This document shows, piece after piece, positions 41,406-50,440 of a DNA stretch of 64,000 bases. Numbering within the stretch: the first letter of the stretch is position 1; each line of letters opens with the position of its first letter. The stretch lies in assembly GCF_001591145.1 (NCBI RefSeq), contig NZ_BCUF01000032.1, positions 1 to 64,000 of the forward strand, in the 5' to 3' direction. The position numbers and the translations under genes were made by a program. The stretch is from Vibrio harveyi NBRC 15634 = ATCC 14126 = KCTC 12724. Its GTDB lineage: Bacteria > Pseudomonadota > Gammaproteobacteria > Enterobacterales > Vibrionaceae. The notes beneath the pieces were generated by a model that was not told where the DNA came from, ran no database searches, and saw nothing but the letters and a program-made list of their open reading frames with translations.

Positions 41406-43976
41406 GTGAAGTTCATAAAGCGTTTATTATTTTTAACATTGATTTGCATAATTCTTGGAGTCACCACAATTTTTGGCTTCTATCAGTACGTGAAGCCTGA
41501 ATTGCCAGATGTTGCAACCCTAAAAGATGTTGAATTACAAACACCTATGCAGGTTTTTAGTCAAGATGGGAAACTGATCGCACAGTTTGGCGAGAAGCGC
41601 CGAATTCCTGTTACCTACGACGAAATTCCGCAAGATTTGATTCACGCGCTGATTGCGACCGAAGATAGCCGCTTTTATGAGCACCCTGGTATCGATCCAA
41701 TCGGTATTACTCGTGCTGCTGTTGTGGTGGCGTTATCTGGTTCTGCAAAACAAGGTGCGAGTACCATCACTCAACAGCTAGCGCGTAACTTCTTCTTATC
41801 TAATGAGAAGAAAATCATGCGTAAAGTGAAAGAGATCTTCATTGCGATTCACATTGAGCAGTTGTTGACAAAACAAGAGATCATGGAGCTATACGTTAAC
41901 AAGATTTTCCTTGGCTACCGCTCTTACGGTTTTGGTGCAGCAGCTCAGGTTTATTTCGGTAAGAGTTTGAATGAACTGACTCTCAGCGAGATTGCTACGT
42001 TAGCAGGTATGCCAAAAGCGCCATCAACCATGAACCCACTTTACTCACTAGAGCGAGCGACAAAGCGTCGTAATGTGGTGTTGATGCGTATGCTGGATGA
42101 GAAATACATCACTCAAGCGCAATACGATGAAGCACGCTCAGAGCCAATTGTGGCACGCTACCATAGCGCTGAAATCGAACTGTCTGCCCCATACGTCGCA
42201 GAACTAGCACGTTCTTGGGCAGTAAAAGAATACGGTGCAGACAAAGCGTATACGTCTGGTTTGAACATTTACATGACGGTAGATTCCAAGCTTCAAGACG
42301 CAGCAAACAAAGCATCCATCAACAATATCCTTGCTTACGATGAACGTCACGGCTATCGCGGAGCAGAGAAAGTACTGTGGAAACAAGGCGAACCTGCTTG
42401 GGATACAGAGCAGATTGAGAAGCATCTGAAGAAGCAGCCAACATATGGTCAACTTTATCCAGCGGTTGTGACCAAAGTAGACGGTAAAACGGCACAAGTT
42501 TGGGTGAAAAACAACGACGAACAAACTCTCGCTTGGACAGGCATGAGCTGGGCTCGTAAGTTCCTGACTGATGAACGCCAAGGCGCAGCACCAAAATCAG
42601 CGCAAGAGATCCTAGAAGTAGGCCAGCAAGTTTGGGTTCGCGAAGTCAGCACAACTGACAAAGATGGCAACACCATCAACAATTGGAAGTTGAGCCAAGT
42701 GCCAAATGCAAACACCGCGTTTGTCGCAATGAACCCAGAAAATGGTGCGGTACTTTCTCTCGTTGGTGGTTTTAACTTCGTCCATAGCAAATTTAACCGT
42801 GCGACCATGTCGGTCCGTCAGGTAGGTTCAAGTATTAAGCCTTTCATCTACTCTGCTGCGATCAATAAAGGTCTAACGCTGGCATCATTAGTTAACGATG
42901 CTCCAATCAACAAATGGGATGCAGGTTCTGGTTCGGCATGGCGTCCGAAGAACTCACCACCGACATACATTGGTCCTACTCGTCTACGTATCGGTTTAGC
43001 ACAATCGAAAAACGTAATGGCGGTGCGCACTTTGCGTGAAGTAGGCTTAGATGCGACTCGCGAATACCTGACTCGCTTTGGTTTTGATATCAACGAAGTG
43101 CCGCGTTCAGAGACTATTGCGCTTGGTGCGGGTAGCTTAACGCCGATGAAAGTAGCACAAGGTTACTCGGTCTTTGCCAACGGTGGTTACTATGTTGAAC
43201 CATTCTACATTGACCACGTTGAAGACTCTTTCGGTGAAGTGCTATTTAAAGCCAATCCAAAAGTTATCTGTCAGCATGATTGCCCTCAAATGGAGCAAGA
43301 AGCGCCAGTTGAAGATAAGTTTGCCGCAGAGTTTGGCGAGCAAGATATCGCAATGGATGAGCCAACATCAGACAACGCATTAGAAGACGATACACCACAA
43401 TATGCGAAGCAAGTTATCTCAGCACAAAACGCATTCTTAATGCGTGAGATGATGTACAGCAACATTTGGGGCGGCGGTAGCTGGCGTGATGGTACCGGTT
43501 GGAACGGCACAGGTTGGCGCGCTCAGAAACTCGAACGCCGCGATATTGGCGGTAAGACCGGTACAACCAACGATTCAAAAGATACATGGTATAACGGTTA
43601 CGGTCCGGGCATTGTCGCTATTGCATGGGTTGGCTTTGACGATCACTCCCGCACTCTAGGTCGAACGACTGTGAACAGCAACCTTGGTAAAGGGCAGATT
43701 TCTGGTGCGGAATCGGGGGCGAAGACAGCTGAGCCAGCTTGGATTGATTTCATGCGCGTCGCACTTGAAGGTACGCCTCAAAAAGCGAAAAACATCCCAG
43801 AAGATATCGTCCGTGTTCGTATTGATCGTGATAGCGGTCTTCTGACTCATAAAGTCGATGGTTCATCCATGTTCGAATATTTTGAGAAAGGAACTGAGCC
43901 AACTGAGTACGTCGGTAACAGTTTAGAAGACAGTATCTATTCAGGTGCTGGTAGCGGCTCAGAAGAGTTGTTCTAA
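41406..43976 (+). CDS. mrcA: Penicillin-binding protein 1A (bifunctional)
   Basis: 856 residues, GTG start at 41406 with AGGGA upstream. An N-terminal membrane anchor (about 7-28) is followed by the glycosyltransferase domain with ATEDSRFYEHPG (catalytic Glu), GASTITQQLARN and KEIFIAIHIEQLLTKQEI. An OB-like insert follows, then the transpeptidase: SxxK in VGSSIKPF, SxN in QSKNV, and KTGTT near residue 715. It polymerises and crosslinks septal and lateral peptidoglycan. The C-terminus is Ser/Gly rich. A terminator follows 25 bp after the stop. Confidence 0.97.
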   Translation: MKFIKRLLFLTLICIILGVTTIFGFYQYVKPELPDVATLKDVELQTPMQVFSQDGKLIAQFGEKRRIPVTYDEIPQDLIHALIATEDSRFYEHPGIDPIGITRAAVVVALSGSAKQGASTITQQLARNFFLSNEKKIMRKVKEIFIAIHIEQLLTKQEIMELYVNKIFLGYRSYGFGAAAQVYFGKSLNELTLSEIATLAGMPKAPSTMNPLYSLERATKRRNVVLMRMLDEKYITQAQYDEARSEPIVARYHSAEIELSAPYVAELARSWAVKEYGADKAYTSGLNIYMTVDSKLQDAANKASINNILAYDERHGYRGAEKVLWKQGEPAWDTEQIEKHLKKQPTYGQLYPAVVTKVDGKTAQVWVKNNDEQTLAWTGMSWARKFLTDERQGAAPKSAQEILEVGQQVWVREVSTTDKDGNTINNWKLSQVPNANTAFVAMNPENGAVLSLVGGFNFVHSKFNRATMSVRQVGSSIKPFIYSAAINKGLTLASLVNDAPINKWDAGSGSAWRPKNSPPTYIGPTRLRIGLAQSKNVMAVRTLREVGLDATREYLTRFGFDINEVPRSETIALGAGSLTPMKVAQGYSVFANGGYYVEPFYIDHVEDSFGEVLFKANPKVICQHDCPQMEQEAPVEDKFAAEFGEQDIAMDEPTSDNALEDDTPQYAKQVISAQNAFLMREMMYSNIWGGGSWRDGTGWNGTGWRAQKLERRDIGGKTGTTNDSKDTWYNGYGPGIVAIAWVGFDDHSRTLGRTTVNSNLGKGQISGAESGAKTAEPAWIDFMRVALEGTPQKAKNIPEDIVRVRIDRDSGLLTHKVDGSSMFEYFEKGTEPTEYVGNSLEDSIYSGAGSGSEELF

Positions 43977-44000
43977 CAACCACTCATCAGATAAAACAAA

Positions 44001-44025
44001 AAAGGGAGCCATTGGGCTCCCTTTT
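44001..44025. terminator. Terminator between mrcA and oxyR
   Basis: AAAGGGAGCC/GGCTCCCTTT stem with T-rich tail. It is located between the convergent mrcA and oxyR genes. Confidence 0.85.
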
Positions 44026-44042
44026 CCTATATTAACTTGCGC

Positions 44043-44951
44043 TTAAGCGGCAATAGAGTCTTCCTGAGCCTCTAGTACCCCTTTAATCGTTGCAGCCAAG
44101 GTTTCGAAGCGAGCACGCAGTGGAGAGCCCGGACGATAAACTAAAACAATGCTGCGCGAAGGTGTTGGATTAATCGCAGGGACATAACAGACACCATCCT
44201 TCTTCTTCTCATGCGGTACAGATAACTGTGGTAATAACGTGATACCTGCGCCCGCCGCAACCATATTACGTAATGTTTCTAGGCTGGTGGCTTTAAAGCG
44301 CTCGTCATCTTTTGCTCCTGCAGCAAAGCAAAAACCAAGCGCTTGGTCGCGTAGGCAGTGACCATCTCCTAGCGCCAAAACGGTTCGCCCATTAAGATCC
44401 AACATGTCTATATGGTCTAAACCAGCCCATTCGTGATCGCAAGGTACAGCAACACTCAACGGCTCGTTATAGACTTCAATCTCTTTAAACGGAGCTGTTT
44501 CATCAACTGACGCTAGAACAAGACAATCAAGCTTACCTTCTTCCAACTGACGTACCAGTTGGTGGGTTTGAGCCTCATGTAAAAACAATTCTAACTCAGG
44601 AAACTCTTCTTTCAGTCGAGGGACTATTTTGGGCAATAGGTAAGGACCAACGGTTGGAATAAAGCCAATGTGCATTGGACCGGTCATCGCACCGCTTTGA
44701 CCGCTCGCCATATCTTTGAAAGTTTTCACTTCACTTAAGATGCGTTTTGCTTGCTCCACCAATTGCAAACCAGAATCAGTAAACAGCACTCGACGGCTGC
44801 TCCTTTCTAGTAAGGCTGTACCAAGTTCGTCTTCCAGTTTTCGAATCTGGCCACTTAAAGTTGGTTGGCTAACAAAACAGGCTTCTGCTGCTTTTCGAAA
44901 ATGCTTGTGCTCCGCAAGCGCCACCAAGTACTCAAAATCTCGGATATTCAT
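44043..44951 (-). CDS. oxyR: Peroxide sensor and transcription activator OxyR
   Basis: 302 residues, LysR family. The N-terminal winged HTH (about 3-62) has KAAEACFVSQPTLSGQIRKLE. The regulatory domain carries the two redox cysteines in GDGHCLRDQALGFCF at C199 and C208, exactly the E. coli numbering, with H198 and R201 beside them. It senses H2O2 by disulfide formation and activates antioxidant genes. It is divergent from the peroxiredoxin-glutaredoxin gene, with a near-perfect OxyR site between them, so autoregulation and activation of the neighbour are likely. Confidence 0.97.
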   Translation of the reverse strand: MNIRDFEYLVALAEHKHFRKAAEACFVSQPTLSGQIRKLEDELGTALLERSSRRVLFTDSGLQLVEQAKRILSEVKTFKDMASGQSGAMTGPMHIGFIPTVGPYLLPKIVPRLKEEFPELELFLHEAQTHQLVRQLEEGKLDCLVLASVDETAPFKEIEVYNEPLSVAVPCDHEWAGLDHIDMLDLNGRTVLALGDGHCLRDQALGFCFAAGAKDDERFKATSLETLRNMVAAGAGITLLPQLSVPHEKKKDGVCYVPAINPTPSRSIVLVYRPGSPLRARFETLAATIKGVLEAQEDSIAA

Positions 44952-44977
44952 ACGTACGATTCGCTTCTTGTTTGGCG

Positions 44978-45014
44978 ATAGAAATAATCTATCAAAACCA
45001 TAGCATTAAACGAT
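44978..45014. promoter_or_regulatory. OxyR operator
   Basis: ATAG (44978), CTAT (44989), ATAG (45000) and CGAT (45011) are spaced exactly 11 bp apart. This matches the oxidised OxyR consensus ATAG-N7-CTAT-N7-ATAG-N7-CTAT with one base changed. It lies 27 bp upstream of the oxyR start and about 110 bp before the peroxiredoxin gene. Confidence 0.85.
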
Positions 45015-45125
45015 TAGAGCTATCAAAGTTTTTTTTCAATAATGAGCTCAACAAAACGAAACTGAGCGACAAATAACGCTAAGCTCGAAAACGAATTATT
45101 TCATAAATTTAAAAAGGAAATCATC

Positions 45126-45854
45126 ATGTTTGCATCAAAAGAAGGTCAAGCTGTACCACAAGTTACTTTTCCTGTTCGTAAAGGTGACGCATGGGTGAAT
45201 GTAACCACGGATGAACTGTTTAAAGACAGAACGGTTATCGTATTCAGCTTGCCAGGTGCGTTTACTCCAACCTGTTCGTCAAGCCACCTACCTCGTTACA
45301 ACGAGTTATTCTCAGTATTTAAAGAGCATGGTGTGGATGAGATTCTATGTGTATCAGTAAACGACACGTTTGTAATGAATGCATGGAAAGCTGACCAAGA
45401 AGCTGAAAACATCACTTTCATCCCAGATGGTAACGGTGAGTTCACAGATGGCATGGGTATGCTAGTAGACAAAAACGACATCGGCTTCGGCAAGCGTTCA
45501 TGGCGTTACAGCATGCTAGTGAAAAACGGTGTGGTTGAGAAAATGTTTATTGAACCAAACGAACCAGGCGACCCGTTCAAAGTTTCTGATGCAGACACAA
45601 TGATGAACTACGTAGCACCTGAGTACAAAACTCAAGAATCGATCACTGTGTTCACTAAACCAGGTTGCCCTTTCTGCATGAAAGCGAAACAAAATCTGAT
45701 TGACCACGGTCTTCAATATGAAGAAGTGATTTTGGGTAAAGACGCAACAACAGTCAGTCTACGTGCAATTTCGGGTCGTACGACGGTTCCTCAAGTGTTC
45801 ATCGGTGGTAAACACATCGGTGGTAGCGAAGAATTAGAAGCTTACCTAGGTTAA
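45126..45854 (+). CDS. Hybrid peroxiredoxin-glutaredoxin
   Basis: 242 residues. Residues 1-165 form a Prx5-type peroxiredoxin with peroxidatic cysteine C50 in PGAFTPTCSSSHLP. Residues about 170-242 form a glutaredoxin with active site CPFC (181-184) and TVPQVFIGGKHIGGSEEL. The fusion reduces peroxides with glutathione directly, as known for the Haemophilus/Vibrio PGdx family. AAAAAGGAAA precedes the start at a suitable distance. It is divergent from oxyR with an OxyR box between, so it is probably a peroxide-induced member of the regulon. Confidence 0.96.
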   Translation: MFASKEGQAVPQVTFPVRKGDAWVNVTTDELFKDRTVIVFSLPGAFTPTCSSSHLPRYNELFSVFKEHGVDEILCVSVNDTFVMNAWKADQEAENITFIPDGNGEFTDGMGMLVDKNDIGFGKRSWRYSMLVKNGVVEKMFIEPNEPGDPFKVSDADTMMNYVAPEYKTQESITVFTKPGCPFCMKAKQNLIDHGLQYEEVILGKDATTVSLRAISGRTTVPQVFIGGKHIGGSEELEAYLG

Positions 45855-45908
45855 TAATTTGCCTAATGGGCTTGGGTTGGCAATTTAGCTGTCCAGAACT
45901 CAGCCCTC

Positions 45909-45940
45909 AGTCTCCCGGAGCATCCCTCGCCCGGGAGACT
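45909..45940. repeat. Strong hairpin after the peroxiredoxin gene
   Basis: AGTCTCCCGG (45909-45918) and CCGGGAGACT (45931-45940) are perfect 10-base arms with a 12-base loop. A C-rich rather than T-rich stretch follows, so an intrinsic terminator is doubtful. It lies between the peroxiredoxin gene and the flavoprotein gene and may attenuate read-through or stabilise the upstream mRNA. Confidence 0.6.
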
Positions 45941-46070
45941 ACCCCCTCAATCACTTCCTATGCTTAGTCTTGATCACTGCTCTTCTTCGGACTATCAAGA
46001 TTAATGAACTCAAATTCACTCTTCTAAACTTAGTCATCTCAACTCAGTTTGGACAAAACGAGAATCCATT

Positions 46071-47543
46071 ATGAAACAGTTAAATGTTGACGTAGCAATC
46101 ATTGGTGGTGGTACAGCAGGTCTTGGTGCATACCGCGCAGCAAAAGCGCACACAGACAGTGTTGTGATGATCGAAGGTGGTCCTTACGGCACAACATGTG
46201 CTCGTGTAGGTTGTATGCCCTCAAAACTTTTGATCGCTGCAGCAGAAAGCGTACATCAAATCGAGAAAGCACCAGGTTTCGGCGTGCACCCACAAGGCGA
46301 GATTTACATTAACGGTCGTGAAGTAATGGATCGAGTAAAGCGAGAACGTGACCGCTTTGTTGGCTTTGTGTTGGAAGGCGTCGATGAGATCCCTGCTGAA
46401 GATAAAGTTTCAGGCTATGCCAAGTTTATTGATGACAATACGCTAGTCGTTAATGACCACACTCAGATCACCGCAAAGCGCATTGTGATCGCAACAGGCT
46501 CACGTCCAGCATACCCAGCGGTATGGAATGAGCTCGGCGATCGCCTAGTCATTAACGATGATGTATTCGATTGGGATGACTTGCCAGAATCCGTTGCAGT
46601 ATTTGGTCCAGGTGTCATTGGTCTTGAATTGGGTCAAGCGCTGCATCGTTTAGGAGTGAATGTGAAGCTATTTGGTCTTGGTGGTCAAGTAGGACCATTG
46701 ACGGACCCTGAAGTGATGGCGTACGCCGATAAAGCATTCAAAGAAGAGTTTTACCTTGATGCCGATGTAAAAGTCGAAAGCATGAAACGTATTGCTTCGC
46801 CAGAAAATAACGGTGAAGATAAGGTCGAAATTCAGTTCATCAACCACGATGGTGAACTAGAAACCTTTATTGTCGATTACGTATTGGCAGCAACAGGTCG
46901 TCGCCCGAATGTGGATAAGCTCGCGATTGAAAACACCAGTGTGGCATTAGATGAGCGCGGCGTACCAACGGCGGATCACTATACATTGCAAACTTCGGTA
47001 GAGAGCATCTTCATCGCAGGTGATGCAAGTAACCAAATTCCACTGCTTCATGAAGCGGCAGACCAAGGTCGTATTGCTGGTGATAACGCTGGTCGCTTTC
47101 CTGATATTCGTGCAGGTTTGCGCCGCTCGCCTATTTCTGCTGTATTCTCTGATCCACAAATTGCCATGGTTGGTGAAACCTTTAAGCAATTGGAAGCACG
47201 TTTAGGCACCTGCGGCTGTTTCGCAACCGGAGAGGTCTCGTTTGAAAGCCAAGGTCGCTCACGAGTGATGCTACGCAATAAAGGCATATTGCATGTGTAC
47301 GGAGAACAAGGCACCGGACGCTTCTTGGGCGCAGAAATGATGGGACCAAACGCCGAGCACTTAGCCCACCTGCTCGCTTGGGCACATCAAAATAAAATGA
47401 CAGTTTCAGCAATGTTGGATATGCCGTTTTACCACCCAGTAATTGAAGAAGGCGTTCGCACCGCACTGCGAGATTTGAATGCAAAACTTCACTTAGGCCC
47501 AGAGACAATCAAGCACTGCCTAGACTGTGGTCCTGGTTGTTAA
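46071..47543 (+). CDS. FAD-dependent disulfide oxidoreductase, dihydrolipoyl dehydrogenase-like
   Basis: 490 residues. Class I pyridine-nucleotide disulfide reductase: FAD site IIGGGTAGLGAYRAA, redox pair C43/C48 in TTCARVGCMPSK, NAD(P) site VFGPGVIGLELGQAL, second FAD motif FIAGDA, and the C-terminal interface His-Glu (FYHPVIEEGVRTALRDL). The last nine residues add a cysteine cluster HCLDCGPGC (C483, C486, C490), not part of the usual enzyme. It is usually annotated as Lpd, but no 2-oxoacid dehydrogenase genes are nearby. Position after the peroxiredoxin-glutaredoxin gene suggests a thiol-redox role; this is inference. Confidence 0.88.
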   Translation: MKQLNVDVAIIGGGTAGLGAYRAAKAHTDSVVMIEGGPYGTTCARVGCMPSKLLIAAAESVHQIEKAPGFGVHPQGEIYINGREVMDRVKRERDRFVGFVLEGVDEIPAEDKVSGYAKFIDDNTLVVNDHTQITAKRIVIATGSRPAYPAVWNELGDRLVINDDVFDWDDLPESVAVFGPGVIGLELGQALHRLGVNVKLFGLGGQVGPLTDPEVMAYADKAFKEEFYLDADVKVESMKRIASPENNGEDKVEIQFINHDGELETFIVDYVLAATGRRPNVDKLAIENTSVALDERGVPTADHYTLQTSVESIFIAGDASNQIPLLHEAADQGRIAGDNAGRFPDIRAGLRRSPISAVFSDPQIAMVGETFKQLEARLGTCGCFATGEVSFESQGRSRVMLRNKGILHVYGEQGTGRFLGAEMMGPNAEHLAHLLAWAHQNKMTVSAMLDMPFYHPVIEEGVRTALRDLNAKLHLGPETIKHCLDCGPGC

Positions 47544-47580
47544 TCCTGCCCTCATTATCCTTAACATCGATAAACAAAAA

Positions 47581-47599
47581 GCCTCGTCATAGACGAGGC
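47581..47599 (+). terminator. Terminator after the flavoprotein gene
   Basis: GCCTCGTC/GACGAGGC with ATA loop, preceded by five A and followed by TTTCTTCTTTC. Confidence 0.85.
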
Positions 47600-47644
47600 T
47601 TTCTTCTTTCAGCTTTATCAATTCAAGAATCAATAGAGCTGTGG

Positions 47645-47749
47645 TTATGCAGTCATCATTGCATAGCGACTCACCAACACAATGGCTGTTAATCCAATCG
47701 TGAAAAAGCTACCCGCTAAACCAAGTGCTACTTTAAGTTCTGTCGACAT
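47645..47749 (-). CDS. Small membrane protein, YnhF-like (34 aa)
   Basis: A short open frame on the minus strand, below usual length cut-offs. It starts MSTELKVALGLAGSFFTIG and continues as a single hydrophobic helix (about residues 8-28), ending in SRYAMMTA. AGGA lies nine bases upstream of the ATG. The start MST-(D/E)-LK and one-helix layout resemble E. coli YnhF (about 29 aa, function unknown). The frame is uninterrupted and well placed between genes, so it is likely real. Confidence 0.6.
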   Translation of the reverse strand: MSTELKVALGLAGSFFTIGLTAIVLVSRYAMMTA

Positions 47750-47929
47750 TATTATTTTTCCTATTGTCAGGCTGACAGCGCACCATACATCAGTTACGTG
47801 CTACACAATTTTGACCAAGCTAATTTTTCATTTTTGGTTTGATAAGTGAGACTAAGAAACCAAGCAAAAACACTATCAAACAGGAGTTGAGGTTATAATC
47901 AGAAGCAAATAGATAGTTTGGGTAGAACA

Positions 47930-48211
47930 ATGACTTGTCGAAGTTGCCAAGAGCATTGGTTTTGGAAAAAAATCGGGCGTTGTCAGCGATGCATGGATCA
48001 ACTTACCGTGCTCTCTGTCTTATGTTGGATCGTATGGTGGTTTGCATTTAAAGATGATCCACAAAGCATCGAGTCGATCGCACTGATCTTTGCGGGCTTT
48101 GCGTTTAATGGTCTGCTGTTTTTACACCTCTGGATGCGCTTCGTTATTCTGCCGTGGCAGCGCCGCCATAGAAAACAAAATAAAGATGATCATCATCCAG
48201 ATGACAGATAG
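47930..48211 (+). CDS. DUF3624 zinc-ribbon membrane protein
   Basis: 93 residues from the ATG at 47930; a TTG four codons upstream is less likely. Two CxxC pairs (CRSC and CQRC, residues 3-23) form a likely zinc ribbon before two hydrophobic helices (about 27-45 and 50-72). A basic/histidine-rich tail follows (RRHRKQNKDDHHPDD). This matches DUF3624, a family found mainly in vibrios with no known function. A terminator follows at once. Confidence 0.8.
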   Translation: MTCRSCQEHWFWKKIGRCQRCMDQLTVLSVLCWIVWWFAFKDDPQSIESIALIFAGFAFNGLLFLHLWMRFVILPWQRRHRKQNKDDHHPDDR

Positions 48212-48216
48212 AAAAA

Positions 48217-48246
48217 AGCCCCAAAACCAATACCGGTCTTGGGGCT
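48217..48246 (+). terminator. Terminator after the DUF3624 gene
   Basis: AGCCCCAAAACC with GGTCTTGGGGCT, a 12-base stem with one mismatch, preceded by six A and followed by CTCTTAG. Confidence 0.7.
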
Positions 48247-48365
48247 CTCTTAGATTCTTCTAAGAAAAAGCAGTGGTACTTTAATAGACCGGGCTTCCTC
48301 TCAAAGGTTCCAAATTTTTTTCTGATTTTTTTAGTATTTTCTTAAATACTAGTAGAATCATTAAC

Positions 48366-50240
48366 CTAGGCTACATTACTTTTCTGGATCAATTGTTCGA
48401 ACAAGTTGATCTCCAGTGCAACTTCATCACATGCATGCTGACGTGGGCACTGATCGCAATCTTTCAGTACTTTCTCTGGCAGCAATGACTTCGACGTTGG
48501 CAAGAAGCTTTGCTTCATAAAGAACTCTGGCGTACGTGTCAGCACAAAGACTTTCTTAATAGCCATCTGGCGCGCCTTCTCAACCAGATAGTTCACAATC
48601 GCACTGCCCTGCCCTTGACCTTGCCAACCCGCTTCAATACCTAAAGAGCGAATCTCTGCTAAGCCTGAGTCATAGACATACAAAGACGCACAACCAGTGA
48701 CTTCTCCGTGGTGCTCGGCAACCGCGAAAGAACCAATGTCACGTACCAACTCATTACGTGAGCGTGGTAGATTCTCACCCATATTTGCCCAGTACGCCAC
48801 CATGCCTTCCAGTGTCTCAATATCCGTCAGACGTGCTGGACGTACTTTGACTGCTGAAGTGTCACGTTGAGATAGACGCTTGTCTGCTTGGTCGACAGCA
48901 TAAGCCACTTGCTGCGGCGACACGCCGCCAAGCGCACAACGTTTCTCAAGGCATGAATCGATGGTCAAGATGTCATACACATCCGCCTCAATCACTTCAG
49001 AGAAAGATTTCAATTCTTCAATCGACAACTCTTCTAACGCACAGCCTTTGGCAATTGCACCAACCACAGCAACACCGACGATATGGTGCGCTTCACGGAA
49101 TGGGATGCCTTTCGCCACTAGGTAATCCGCCAGCTCAGTTGAGTTTGCGTAACCTTGCTTCGCCGCTTCTAACGTACGCTCGCCATTAACCTTAATGCCA
49201 TCGAAACACAATGCTGCCATTTCCATACAGTCATTCCATGTATCAAGCGCATCGAACAGACCTTCTTTGTCTTCTTGCATGTCTTTGTTGTAAGCCAGTG
49301 GCAGCGCTTTCACCGTCATCATCATGCCAGCAAGCGCGCCGTATACACGACCTGTCTTGCCACGAATAAGCTCTAATGCATCTGGGTTTTTCTTTTGTGG
49401 CATCAACGAAGAGCCTGACGTCACGGTATCGGCTAGTTCAATAAAGTTAGACTCACCCGAGTTGTAGAAGATCATGTCTTCTGCCAAGCGAGATAGGTGC
49501 AACATCGAAATAGATGCCACAGACATCAGCTCCATCACATGGTCACGGTCAGAAACCGAGTCTAGCGAGTTACGTGTCGCACGGTGGAAACCAAGGTTGT
49601 GAGCCAGCTCTTCACGGTCGATAGGGTAAGCGGTCCCCGCAAGCGCACCCGAGCCGAGTGGACACGTATCCAAACGCTTTAGCGCATCGTTCAGACGTGA
49701 GTAATCACGCTCAAACATTTCAACATAAGCCAAGCACCAGTGAGCAAACGTCACAGGCTGAGCACGTTGTAAGTGCGTATAACCAGGAAGAACAGTACCT
49801 TGATGCTGCTTAGCAACACCAACCATTTGAGTTTGTAGGCGATCAAGTGCAATCAACAGTTGTTGGCCTTGCTGACGACACCAAAGCTTGAGATCGGTTG
49901 CAACTTGGTCGTTACGAGAACGTCCCGTGTGTAGCTTTTTACCTAGGTCACCAACTTTATTGATCAGTTGCTGCTCGACCCAAGAGTGGATATCTTCAGC
50001 GTCTGAACGTAAGATTTGATGTGGGTCTTCCATCACTTCAAGCTTGAGTTCATTTAGTGCTAGCTCAAGCTTTTGTTGTTCATCTGCAGATAACACGTCA
50101 ACAGACAGCAATGCTTTAGACCACGCAATTGAGCCTACGATGTCTTGCTCAGCCAATCGGTAATCGAAACGCAACGAATCGTTGAAGTCTTTAAATCTGG
50201 TATCTGCCGCTTGGGTAAATCTTCCGCCCCATAATGCCAT
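48366..50240 (-). CDS. argH: Argininosuccinate lyase fused to N-acetyltransferase (ArgHA)
   Basis: 624 residues, about 165 longer than plain ArgH. Residues 1-460 are argininosuccinate lyase (GGRFTQAAD, LHTGRSRNDQ, catalytic loop TSGSSLMPQKKNPD). Residues about 470-610 are a GNAT domain (VRPARLTDIETLEGMV, SLGIEAGWQGQGQGSAIVNYL) resembling the catalytic part of N-acetylglutamate synthase (ArgA). The fusion is known in Moritella and vibrios and joins the last and first steps of arginine synthesis. It lies 250 bp after argG, with a terminator and ArgR-like boxes in the gap, so it may have its own ArgR-controlled promoter. Confidence 0.96.
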   Translation of the reverse strand: MALWGGRFTQAADTRFKDFNDSLRFDYRLAEQDIVGSIAWSKALLSVDVLSADEQQKLELALNELKLEVMEDPHQILRSDAEDIHSWVEQQLINKVGDLGKKLHTGRSRNDQVATDLKLWCRQQGQQLLIALDRLQTQMVGVAKQHQGTVLPGYTHLQRAQPVTFAHWCLAYVEMFERDYSRLNDALKRLDTCPLGSGALAGTAYPIDREELAHNLGFHRATRNSLDSVSDRDHVMELMSVASISMLHLSRLAEDMIFYNSGESNFIELADTVTSGSSLMPQKKNPDALELIRGKTGRVYGALAGMMMTVKALPLAYNKDMQEDKEGLFDALDTWNDCMEMAALCFDGIKVNGERTLEAAKQGYANSTELADYLVAKGIPFREAHHIVGVAVVGAIAKGCALEELSIEELKSFSEVIEADVYDILTIDSCLEKRCALGGVSPQQVAYAVDQADKRLSQRDTSAVKVRPARLTDIETLEGMVAYWANMGENLPRSRNELVRDIGSFAVAEHHGEVTGCASLYVYDSGLAEIRSLGIEAGWQGQGQGSAIVNYLVEKARQMAIKKVFVLTRTPEFFMKQSFLPTSKSLLPEKVLKDCDQCPRQHACDEVALEINLFEQLIQKSNVA

Positions 50241-50361
50241 TGCGTCTCTCCTGATGACTATTGCTTACGCTAACGTGTTATTCATTAAGTGTTGACCAAA
50301 TCGGTGGTCATTTGCTCACTTTTTCTTATGCCTCAACGTTACGATAATCGTAGACAAAAAT

Positions 50362-50396
50362 AAAGTAGAAATTCAATATTTCTACATATTTATTCA
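50362..50396. promoter_or_regulatory. Possible tandem ArgR boxes upstream of argH
   Basis: Two right-half ATTCA motifs (50371-50375 and 50392-50396) lie exactly 21 bp apart, the centre spacing of paired ARG boxes. The second box, TACATATTTATTCA, matches TGAATWWWWATTCA at 12 of 14 positions; the first is weaker. They lie about 125 bp before the argH start. Confidence 0.5.
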
Positions 50397-50440
50397 TGAC
50401 TATTTTATCTTTATGCCAATAAGGTCAGCAAAAACCAAAA

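Noticed and set aside
42109..43510. Several minus-strand open frames inside mrcA
   Set aside because: They are antisense shadows of a well-conserved gene with no start signals or protein features.
46071..47543. Component of a pyruvate or 2-oxoglutarate dehydrogenase operon
   Set aside because: No E1 or E2 genes nearby, and the C-terminal cysteine tail and neighbours point to a different thiol role.
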